A program made the position numbers and the translations under genes. From NCBI GenBank assembly GCA_035537095.1, contig DATLMV010000155.1, forward strand, positions 1 through 18,098: a stretch of DNA of 18,098 nucleotides. The letters are read 5' to 3'. Of the stretch, positions 1-6,446 are shown one piece after another; the first letter of the stretch is position 1, and the number at the start of each line of letters is the position of its first letter. This DNA is from DASWNP01 sp035537095. GTDB lineage: Bacteria > Acidobacteriota > Blastocatellia > Pyrinomonadales > Pyrinomonadaceae. The notes below the pieces were generated by a model that worked only from the letters and a program-made list of their open reading frames with translations, had not been told where the DNA came from and did no database searches.

Positions 1-30
1 GGGCGCCGCGTCTCTTTGCGGGCGTCGCTT

Positions 31-60
31 TTGCGCGCGGGCGCGTCTCTCGCGTATAAT
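31..60 (+). promoter_or_regulatory. Sigma-70-type promoter of the pdh genes
   Basis: A perfect TATAAT -10 box lies at 55-60. A TTGCGC -35-like box at 31-36 precedes it with an 18-nt spacer. The expected transcript would begin near 67 and leave a leader of about 115 nt before the preferred pdhA start at 182. A small inverted repeat (GTCTC/GAGAC, 131-149) sits in that leader. It is the only consensus -10 box seen upstream of pdhA, and none was recognised between pdhA, pdhB and pdhC, which fits one transcript. Confidence 0.65.
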
Positions 61-181
61 CCGTCTCCGTCATACACAAACAGTTTATCAGTCGCCGGAA
101 ATTCACCCGCGAGCGTCCTTGATGCTGTTGGTCTCTCGTTTTTGGAGACTCAAACGGGGACGGGCGGGAGAGCAGGTTGCC

Positions 182-1321
182 ATGAGCGAATTTAAGATCA
201 CACCCATGAAACCAAAAGAGCAGACGGATGCGACGACCGCGACGACCGGCGTCGCCGAACCCGAACCGACCGACGCCATCAACCCCGCCGAACTGCGCGA
301 GGAACACCAGCAGCGACGCCAAGAGCAGCAGGAGCGCATCAAGGGACTCGACCCGGAGATGCTCCACCGGATGCTCTACCAGATGATTCTCATCCGGCGT
401 TTTGAAGAGAAGGCGGCGGAAGCCTACACGCTCGGAAAAATCGGCGGCTTCTGTCATCTCTACATCGGGCAGGAGGCGGTCGCCGTCGGCACTCTGGCCG
501 CGCTCCAGCGGGATGATTACGTCGTCACGAGCTATCGCGACCACGGGCACGCGCTCGCGCGCGGCACTTCGCCGGACGAAGTGATGGCGGAACTGTTCGG
601 CAGGGCGGGCGGCTGTTCGTCAGGCAAGGGCGGCTCGATGCACCTCTTCGACCGCGACAACTTTTTTCTCGGCGGGCATGCCATCGTCGGCGGGCAGATT
701 CCTCTGGCGACGGGCTTCGCCTTCGCCTCCAAGTATCGCGAGACGAAGCAGGTGACGCTCTGCTTCTTCGGCGAAGCGGCGGTCAATCAGGGCGCGTTTC
801 ACGAATCGCTCAACATGGCGCAACTCTGGAAGCTGCCGTGCATCTACATCTGCGAAAACAATCAGTACGGCATGGGCACGTCGCTTGAGCGCGCGATGTC
901 TCTGCGCGACGTGTCGCAGAAGGCGTGCGCCTACGATATGGCCTCCGAGTTTGTTGACGGCATGGACGTGCTCGCCGTCCGCGAAGCGACGCTGCGCGCC
1001 GTCGAGCGTGCGCGCAACGAATCCCTGCCGACGCTTCTGGAAATCCGCACCTATCGTTTCATGGGACACTCGATGTCCGACCCCGGCAACTACCGGACGC
1101 GCGCCGAGATTGAAAAATATCAGGAGCGCGACCCCGTGAAAGTCTTCGCCGGAAGTCTCAAAGAGCAGGGCGTGCTCGACGACGCCGCGCTCGCCGCGTT
1201 GGAGCAGCGCGTCCGCGAAGAGGTCGAACGCTCCGTCCAGTTCGCCGACGCCAGCCCCGAACCCGCGCCGGAAGAACTCTACACGCACATTTACGCAACA
1301 CCGCTGACGAGTGACGAGTGA
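182..1321 (+). CDS. pdhA: Pyruvate dehydrogenase E1 component, alpha subunit
   Basis: With E1-beta this subunit forms the thiamine-diphosphate-dependent enzyme that decarboxylates pyruvate and reductively acetylates the lipoyl group of E2 in the cytoplasmic PDH complex. With the ATG at 182 it is 379 residues. The start is chosen for the upstream GGGAG (166-170). A TTG at 119 would add 21 Arg-rich residues without a clear ribosome site. Residues 1-55 are a polar, Gln/Glu-rich extension. The ThDP/Mg motif is near 197-227: G-E-A where most family members have G-D-G, followed by AVNQG and ending in CENN. The active-site loop HSMSDPGNYRTR is near 296-307 and closely resembles mitochondrial E1-alpha, which favours PDH over acetoin or branched-chain enzymes. 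The last codons (LTSDE) and the TGA stop are made from the heptamer array that starts at 1304. Confidence 0.93.
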   Translation: MSEFKITPMKPKEQTDATTATTGVAEPEPTDAINPAELREEHQQRRQEQQERIKGLDPEMLHRMLYQMILIRRFEEKAAEAYTLGKIGGFCHLYIGQEAVAVGTLAALQRDDYVVTSYRDHGHALARGTSPDEVMAELFGRAGGCSSGKGGSMHLFDRDNFFLGGHAIVGGQIPLATGFAFASKYRETKQVTLCFFGEAAVNQGAFHESLNMAQLWKLPCIYICENNQYGMGTSLERAMSLRDVSQKACAYDMASEFVDGMDVLAVREATLRAVERARNESLPTLLEIRTYRFMGHSMSDPGNYRTRAEIEKYQERDPVKVFAGSLKEQGVLDDAALAALEQRVREEVERSVQFADASPEPAPEELYTHIYATPLTSDE

Positions 1322-1395
1322 CGAGTTAAAGGATACTGACTCGACGCTCATCACCAGTTATTCTTGCTCGTCACCTGTCACTTATCACTCGTCAC
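1304..1395. repeat. Heptamer-armed inverted repeat, locus 1 (pdhA-pdhB)
   Basis: The left arm (1304-1326) holds three tandem heptamers of type (C/G)TGACGA. The right arm (1367-1395), read on the minus strand, holds GTGACGA, GTGATAA, GTGACAG and GTGACGA in register. The two arms can pair imperfectly into a long hairpin. TGA triplets recur every 7 nt (1305, 1312, 1319), so all three frames are stopped; the one at 1319 is the pdhA stop. The repeat fills the gap to pdhB, whose ribosome site TGAGGT (1401-1406) follows directly. It may act as a processing, stability or attenuation element within the operon, but no function is shown. Confidence 0.8.
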
Positions 1396-1412
1396 TTTTT
1401 TGAGGTTCACAG

Positions 1413-2396
1413 ATGCCAGTTATCACAATGCGCGAGGCGCTCAATCAGGCGATGCGGGAGGAGATGCAGCGCGACCCCGACGTGTTTCTGATGGGCGAGG
1501 AGGTCGCGGCTTATCAGGGCGCGTACAAGGTTTCGAAGGGCTTGCTCGAAGAGTTCGGCGATAAGCGCGTGATTGATTCGCCGATTACGGAGCTTGGTTT
1601 CGCAGGTCTCGGCGTCGGCGCGGCGATGGTGGGCCTTCGTCCGGTCATCGAGTTTATGACCTTCAACTTCTCGCTCCTTGCCACCGACCAGATTATCAAC
1701 TCCGCCGCAAAGATGCTCTACATGTCGGGCGGGCAGTTCAACATCCCGATCGTCTTTCGCGGCCCGAACGGCTCGGCCTATCAGGTTTCGTCGCAGCACT
1801 CGCAGGCGATGGAATCATGGTACGCACATTTCCCCGGCCTTAAAGTGGTGATGCCCTCGACTCCGGCAGACGCTAAGGGTCTGCTCAAGAGCGCGATTCG
1901 CGATAACGACCCCGTGATTTTTCTTGAGCAGGAGCGGATGTATGGCAACAAGGGCGAAGTGCCGGACGGAGCGGACTTCACGATCCCGCTCGGCGTCGCC
2001 GACGTGAAACGCGAGGGCACGGACGCGACCATCGTCGCGCGCTCTCTGCTCGTCCCGCTCGCGCTCAAGGCCGCCGAAGAGTTGGAGAAGCAGGGCGTCT
2101 CCGTCGAGGTCATTGACCCGCGCACGATTCGCCCGCTCGACACCGCAACCATCATCAACTCGGTGAAGAAAACTAACCGCGTCGTCATCGCCGAAGAGTC
2201 GCACGCCTTCTGCGGCGTCGGCGCGGAGATCAGCGCGCAGATTATGGAGCACGCCTTCGACTATCTCGACGCGCCCGTGCGCCGCATCTCCGCCGCCGAC
2301 ACGCCGATGCCCTACGCCAAGAATCTGGAAAAGCTCGCGCTTCCCGATGTCGAACGCATCATCGCCGCCGTGCGCGAAGTCTCATATCTTGATTAG
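1413..2396 (+). CDS. pdhB: Pyruvate dehydrogenase E1 component, beta subunit
   Basis: This is the partner of PdhA in the E1 heterotetramer; it supplies part of the ThDP site at the subunit interface. Its 327 residues are typical for the family. The ATG at 1413 has TGAGGT at 1401-1406. Visible family features are GEEV near 28-31, the AYQGAYKVSKGL stretch (33-44), the ITE motif with E60 (the glutamate expected to activate ThDP), and the SSQHSQ segment with H129. The C-terminal transketolase-like domain contains VEVIDPRTIRPLD and the VVIAEES stretch. It lies 91 nt after pdhA, with the gap occupied by a heptamer hairpin. Nothing suggests truncation. Assignment as PDH rather than another 2-oxo-acid dehydrogenase rests on the pdhA and pdhC neighbours. 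Confidence 0.93.
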   Translation: MPVITMREALNQAMREEMQRDPDVFLMGEEVAAYQGAYKVSKGLLEEFGDKRVIDSPITELGFAGLGVGAAMVGLRPVIEFMTFNFSLLATDQIINSAAKMLYMSGGQFNIPIVFRGPNGSAYQVSSQHSQAMESWYAHFPGLKVVMPSTPADAKGLLKSAIRDNDPVIFLEQERMYGNKGEVPDGADFTIPLGVADVKREGTDATIVARSLLVPLALKAAEELEKQGVSVEVIDPRTIRPLDTATIINSVKKTNRVVIAEESHAFCGVGAEISAQIMEHAFDYLDAPVRRISAADTPMPYAKNLEKLALPDVERIIAAVREVSYLD

Positions 2397-2477
2397 TAAA
2401 TCGTGAATCGTAAATCGTAAATAGATGGCTTGCTGAATGTTGTTATCTATTCACGATTGACGATTTACCATTCACGA
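2397..2477. repeat. Heptamer-armed inverted repeat, locus 2 (pdhB-pdhC)
   Basis: The left arm has three heptamers, TCGTGAA, TCGTAAA and TCGTAAA (2401-2421), closed by TAGAT (2422-2426). The right arm begins with the complement ATCTA (2445-2449) and then has four heptamers (2450-2477). On the minus strand these read TCGTGAA, TGGTAAA, TCGTCAA and TCGTGAA. Arm copy number therefore differs (3 versus 4). The array begins at the base after the pdhB TAG stop. The last right-arm bases run into the GAGGA ribosome site of pdhC, so a folded hairpin could mask or expose that site. Stop triplets TAA, TGA, TAA, TAA and TAG cover all three frames. Confidence 0.85.
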
Positions 2478-2486
2478 GGAAAACAG

Positions 2487-3998
2487 ATGGCAACGCAGGT
2501 CGTAATGCCCAAGCTCTCCCCGACGATGGAGGAGGGACAACTTTCGCGCTGGCTCAAGCAGGAGGGCGACAAGGTGACGGTCGGCGAGCCGATTGCCGAG
2601 ATTGACACCGACAAGGCGACGATGGAAGCGCAGGCTCTGGCCGAAGGCGTGCTGCGCAAGATTCTCGTCAAGGAAGGCACGACCGTGCCGCTCGGCGCGA
2701 TTATCGCCATCATCGGCACGCCCGACGAAGACATCTCCGCGCTGCTCTCGCAAGCCGAATCCGGCGCGGCGACAGCCGAGAACAAGAAGAACATCGAAGG
2801 CTCCGTCAAAGCGGGCGGCGACGGCGCACAGGTCGAACTCGCGGGCGTCGTCGCCGGAGGCGAGCGCACGCAGGCGACCGTCAAAGGCGCACCCCTGAAA
2901 GGTGATGTCGGCGGCGACGCTGCCGCGAACCAGACGCCGACGCAAACGCCGTCAGGCGCACAGGGCGACAAAGCGACGACCGCGCAACGTGACGGCGGCG
3001 GCGGCGACGCGGGCGCGTCGGCGTCGGGCAACGGGCAGAGCGGGCAAGCGGAGGGCGGGCGTCTGATCGTCTCGCCCATCGCCGCGCGGATGGCCGCCGA
3101 CGCGGGCATCAATCTCAAGTCTCTACGCGGCAGCGGCCCCGGCGGGCGCATCGTCAAGCGCGACATCGAGTCCGCCATCAACGCGGGCGGTCAACAACAA
3201 CCGGCGCAACCTGCGGAGACACAACAACCGACCGCACAACGCCAAACGCCGACGGTCGAAACGCCCGCCGCGCAACAGCAGCCCGCGTACACGCCCGCGA
3301 GCGTCGAGGGCGCTTCGCCGTACCGCGACGAGCCGCTGACGACGATTCGCAGCACCATCGCGCGCCGTCTCGTCACGTCGCTCGGCCCCATCCCGCACTT
3401 CTTCCTGACGACCGAAATCGAGATGGACAGGGCGGCGGAGATGCGTCGTCAAATCAACGAGATTGACACGTCGCTCAAGGTCAGCATCAACGACATCATC
3501 ATCAAGGTGGCGGCGGTCGCGCTCTTGCAACATCCTTCGGTCAACGCTTCGTTTCAAGAGAAGTCTCTGCGCTTCTACGAGCGGGCCGACATCGGCGTCG
3601 CCGTCGCCATCGAAGACGGTTTGATAACTCCGGTCGTCCGCGCCGCCGACGGCAAGACCATCGGGCAGATCAGCCGCGAGGTGCGCGAGCTCGCCGAACG
3701 CGCGCGCGCGCGCCGTCTCAAGCCCGAAGAATATACGGGCGCGACATTCTCCATCAGCAATCTCGGCATGTTCGGCATAGACGATTTCACCGCCGTCATC
3801 AATCCGCCCGAAGCAGCGATTCTCGCCGTCGGCGCGATGGGCGCGCAGCCGGTCGTGCGCGACGGGCAGGTGGTCGTCCGGCAGATGATGCGCGTCACGA
3901 TGTCGTGCGACCATCGCGTGATTGACGGAGCGACGGGCGCGAAGTTTCTCCAGACCTTCAAGAAGATTTTGGAGAACCCGCTCCTGCTGATGGTCTGA
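2487..3998 (+). CDS. pdhC: Dihydrolipoamide acetyltransferase (PDH E2)
   Basis: This is the core of the PDH complex: its lipoyl arm carries the acetyl group from E1 to CoA. The ATG at 2487 (503 residues) is preferred because AGGA at 2477-2480 precedes it and the protein begins directly with the lipoyl fold; the longer frame from 2430 starts inside the hairpin. Domains in order: one lipoyl domain (about 1-78, lipoyl lysine K43 in DTDKATME); a linker rich in Gly, Ala and Thr (about 85-190); a peripheral subunit-binding domain (about 193-231, with SPIAARMA and GPGGRIVKRDI); a Gln/Pro/Thr linker (232-275); and the catalytic acyltransferase domain (276-503) with the DHRVIDG motif (H476, D480). The first linker is Gly-rich rather than the usual Ala/Pro type. 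Its E3 partner is not in this window. Confidence 0.94.
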   Translation: MATQVVMPKLSPTMEEGQLSRWLKQEGDKVTVGEPIAEIDTDKATMEAQALAEGVLRKILVKEGTTVPLGAIIAIIGTPDEDISALLSQAESGAATAENKKNIEGSVKAGGDGAQVELAGVVAGGERTQATVKGAPLKGDVGGDAAANQTPTQTPSGAQGDKATTAQRDGGGGDAGASASGNGQSGQAEGGRLIVSPIAARMAADAGINLKSLRGSGPGGRIVKRDIESAINAGGQQQPAQPAETQQPTAQRQTPTVETPAAQQQPAYTPASVEGASPYRDEPLTTIRSTIARRLVTSLGPIPHFFLTTEIEMDRAAEMRRQINEIDTSLKVSINDIIIKVAAVALLQHPSVNASFQEKSLRFYERADIGVAVAIEDGLITPVVRAADGKTIGQISREVRELAERARARRLKPEEYTGATFSISNLGMFGIDDFTAVINPPEAAILAVGAMGAQPVVRDGQVVVRQMMRVTMSCDHRVIDGATGAKFLQTFKKILENPLLLMV

Positions 3999-4038
3999 AA
4001 CGATTCTCTTCATCAAACAACAAGGACAGGGAGGACAC

Positions 4039-4236
4039 ATGAGCACACAGGATAAAAAAGAGCAGGCCATCAACCCGCAGCCCGAACGCGACGAGCCGAA
4101 CGCGCCCGTGCCGCGCCCCGAAGAGGACGAGTCGAGAATCGGCGGGCAGGCCGCCGGACAATCCTCCGGCAGCGGCGGCGAATCTCCCGCCTCCGAAGCC
4201 GAAGGCACGGGCGCGCGCGCGGGCGAATACAGCTAA
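4039..4236 (+). CDS. Small hydrophilic, probably disordered protein
   Basis: This is a 65-residue protein I do not recognise. AGGGAGG (4028-4034) lies 4 nt before the ATG, an excellent ribosome site that argues for real translation. The sequence has almost no hydrophobic residues. It is rich in Glu, Pro, Gln, Ser and Gly: charged in the first half (KKEQ, PERDEP, PEEDE) and Gly/Ser/Ala-rich in the second. It has no cysteine, no membrane segment and no signal peptide. It starts 40 nt after the pdhC stop on the same strand, so it is probably co-transcribed with the pdh genes. No terminator is evident between them. A role in the PDH complex is possible but unsupported. Confidence 0.7.
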   Translation: MSTQDKKEQAINPQPERDEPNAPVPRPEEDESRIGGQAAGQSSGSGGESPASEAEGTGARAGEYS

Positions 4237-4364
4237 CGAGACGAGAGAGACGAATTTTTCGGCGCGACACGTGTGAGCGATTCCGCAGCGGACGCGAAAG
4301 AGTCAAAGGGATTGAAGGGCTACGGATTTTCACTTGAAGGGCGTGCGCGACGGGTGCGGGCCAG

Positions 4365-5321
4365 ATGAGCGCGGTCGTGTCCGAACGGCGCGCCGGTGGC
4401 GTCGGGCCGCACCTCGCGCTTTTGTCCGTGCAACTGATGTTCGGGACGTGGCCGATTATCGGCAAGATTGCCCTGCGCGTCCTGCCGAGTTCGGGCCTCG
4501 TCGCGCTCCGCATCACGGGCGCGGCCATCGCCTTCTCGCTGATTCACTTCTTCACGCGCGGCACGCGCATCAAGCGTCGAAGCGATTACGCGCGGCTCGC
4601 GCTTTATAGCCTGCTCGGCGTCGTGCTCAACCAGTTTCTCTTCACGCGCGGGCTCGCCCTCTCGACCGTCATCAACGCGACGCTGCTCGGCACGGCCATC
4701 CCCATCTTCACGCTCGTCTTCAGCGCGCTGCTCGGCTTTGAACGGGCGACGCTGCGCTCGGCGTTCGGCACGCTCGTCGCCGCCGCCGGAGTCGTCTATT
4801 TGATTGACCCGTTGCGCGCCGATTTCTCCGGCGACAAGACGCTCGGCAATCTCCTACTCGTCGCCAACGCGATGTGCTACGGCGCATACATCGCCATCTC
4901 GCAGGATTTAATCAAACGCTACGGCGCGCTGACCGTCATCACATGGCTCTTCGTGTTCGGTTGCATTCCGGCGATTCCCTTCGGCGGCTATTATCTCGCG
5001 CAAGCGCCTGTGGAGACTTTCGGCTGGATGCTCTGGCTCGTCGTCGCTTACATCATCATCGTGCCGACGGTCGGCGCATACTATCTCAACGCGTGGGCGC
5101 TGGCGCGTGTCCCGCCGAGCACGGTCGCCGTCTATATCAACTTGCAGACGCTCATCGCCTTTGCGCTCGCGCCGCTCGTCCTCGGCGCAGATGAACAGGC
5201 GACGTGGCGGACGTTGATTGCCGCCCTCTTAATCTTCGCCGGAGTCGCGGTCGTCACATGGCGCACGCGCTCGCGCGCCGTCGAGGAAGTTTCCGAACGT
5301 CCCGACGCCATCGGGCATTGA
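4365..5321 (+). CDS. EamA/DMT-family permease
   Basis: This is a 318-residue inner-membrane protein of the drug/metabolite transporter superfamily. It shows about ten hydrophobic segments arranged as two EamA repeats (roughly residues 14-147 and 157-294). Family hallmarks include the N-terminal MFGTWPIIGK stretch, the FLFTRGLALS segment and, in the second repeat, VPTVGAYYLNAWAL followed by a Pro/Ser pair in the next helix. Substrate cannot be deduced, since relatives export amino acids, metabolites or drugs. The ATG at 4365 is preceded only by a weak GGG-rich site, so the start is less certain than the product. The next gene follows within about 70 nt on the same strand. The 128-nt gap before this gene (4237-4364) shows no convincing promoter or terminator. 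Confidence 0.85.
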   Translation: MSAVVSERRAGGVGPHLALLSVQLMFGTWPIIGKIALRVLPSSGLVALRITGAAIAFSLIHFFTRGTRIKRRSDYARLALYSLLGVVLNQFLFTRGLALSTVINATLLGTAIPIFTLVFSALLGFERATLRSAFGTLVAAAGVVYLIDPLRADFSGDKTLGNLLLVANAMCYGAYIAISQDLIKRYGALTVITWLFVFGCIPAIPFGGYYLAQAPVETFGWMLWLVVAYIIIVPTVGAYYLNAWALARVPPSTVAVYINLQTLIAFALAPLVLGADEQATWRTLIAALLIFAGVAVVTWRTRSRAVEEVSERPDAIGH

Positions 5322-5389
5322 ACTCCGGCGGCGCGGCCCGTAGACCGGCGACGTTGGCCCGCACAACCGGAGACGCAGGACAAAGGCTC

Positions 5390-6298
5390 TTGTCAACCGC
5401 CGCACCGACACAGCACACGCCGGAGGCACACGCCGCCGAGACGCGCGACAAGAACCGCGCGGCGAGCCTTTCCATCATCGCCGCCGCTTTTCTCGTCGCG
5501 CTCAAGCTGGCGACGGGGTGGCTCACCGGCTCAATCAGCGTGTGGGCGTCGCTGCTCGATTCGGCGATGGACATCTTCGCCTCCTTCGTCAACCTCATCG
5601 CCGTGCGCGCCGCCTCGCGCCCGCCCGACGAAGACCACGCCTACGGGCACGGCAAAGCCGAATCGCTCGCCGGACTCCTGCAAGCCTTCTTCATCGCCGC
5701 TTCCAGTTTCTTTCTCATCCGCGAAGCCGTGCGCAGGTTGGCCCGACCCTTCGAGACACACTTCGAGTGGTTCGGCATCGCCACGATGCTCGTCGCGGCA
5801 TTTGTCAGCGCCGCGCTCGTCGCCAAACTCCGGCGTACCGCGCGCGCGACCGACTCGCCCGCCCTGAAAGCCGACGCCGTTCACTACGCCTCCGACGTTT
5901 ACACCAACAGCGCGGCCCTCGTCGCGTTGTTAATCACCGCGCTCACGCGTTGGCCCCTCGCCGACCCGCTCATCTCTCTGGGAATTTCCGCATACATTCT
6001 TTGGACTGCCGTCAGCGTCGCGCGCGAGTCCATAGATGTCTTGATGGACAGGCGGCTGCCCGTCGAGATTGACGAGACGGTGGACGCGGTCGTCCGAAGC
6101 TTCCGCGACGAAGGCGTCGTCGGTTTCCACGACCTGCGGACGCGACGCTCCGGCTCCTACAAGTTCATAGACCTGCACCTCGAAGTCGAAAGCGGCCAGA
6201 GCCTCGTCGAAGCCCACGCTCTCACCGTCCGCGTGCTCCGCGCCATCGAAGCCGAAATCCCCCGCTCCCGCGTCCAGATACACACCGACCCGGCGTGA
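5390..6298 (+). CDS. Cation diffusion facilitator, FieF/YiiP-like
   Basis: This is a proton-coupled exporter of divalent metals (Zn, Fe or Cd in characterised relatives) in the inner membrane. The TTG at 5390 gives 302 residues, a normal length, with AGGA at 5377-5380. The longer frame from 5204 would overlap the permease gene by 118 nt and add an Arg-rich non-membrane segment. The transport site is intact: D57 and D61 in LLDSAMD, with H165 and D169 in HYASD, matching the Asp/Asp/His/Asp site of FieF. The second site DEDHAYGHG (D80, H83, H87) is also present. The C-terminal cytoplasmic domain ends in a VQIHTDP motif like the metal-binding end of FieF. Which metal it exports is not decided by sequence. 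It converges on mutS across the large palindrome at 6302-6440. Confidence 0.9.
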   Translation: MSTAAPTQHTPEAHAAETRDKNRAASLSIIAAAFLVALKLATGWLTGSISVWASLLDSAMDIFASFVNLIAVRAASRPPDEDHAYGHGKAESLAGLLQAFFIAASSFFLIREAVRRLARPFETHFEWFGIATMLVAAFVSAALVAKLRRTARATDSPALKADAVHYASDVYTNSAALVALLITALTRWPLADPLISLGISAYILWTAVSVARESIDVLMDRRLPVEIDETVDAVVRSFRDEGVVGFHDLRTRRSGSYKFIDLHLEVESGQSLVEAHALTVRVLRAIEAEIPRSRVQIHTDPA

Positions 6299-6301
6299 GA
6301 A

Positions 6302-6440
6302 AGGGATGAGGGCGGAGGGATGAGGGATGAAAGAATTTAATCATTGACTCATTTGTTCATTGATTCATTGAGAAAATGATTCAATGACTAAATGAGTCAA
6401 TCATTTCTTATTCATCCCTCATCCCTCCGCCCTCATCCCT
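6302..6440. repeat. 139-nt near-perfect palindrome, heptamer locus 3 (CDF-mutS)
   Basis: This inverted repeat lies between convergent genes. The outer 29-30 bp of each arm match exactly (6302-6330 with 6412-6440). The outer arm consists of heptamers GGGATGA, GGGCGGA, GGGATGA and GGGATGA. The inner part is built from a different, eight-base unit of type ATTGATTC / AATGATTC and pairs with a few mismatches around a loop of about 4 nt near 6371. The predicted stem is roughly 65 bp. It fills the gap: 3 nt after the CDF stop and 6 nt before the mutS stop. Position and strength fit a bidirectional transcription barrier or 3'-end stabiliser, though no classical U-tract is present. Confidence 0.88.
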
Positions 6441-6446
6441 GCCTGC

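Noticed and set aside
1304..2477. Heptamer loci as possible CRISPR arrays
   Set aside because: Units are 7 nt in direct tandem with no spacers, and no cas gene is present.
2430..2486. A longer pdhC start at 2430
   Set aside because: It begins inside the heptamer hairpin, and the lipoyl fold begins exactly at the ATG 2487, which has a ribosome site.
3123..4208. A 361-codon minus-strand frame opposite pdhC and the small gene
   Set aside because: It has Arg/Asp-rich antisense composition and covers a clear E2 catalytic domain on the other strand.
5204..5389. A longer N-terminus for the CDF transporter
   Set aside because: It overlaps the permease gene by 118 nt, is Arg-rich, and has no counterpart in the family.
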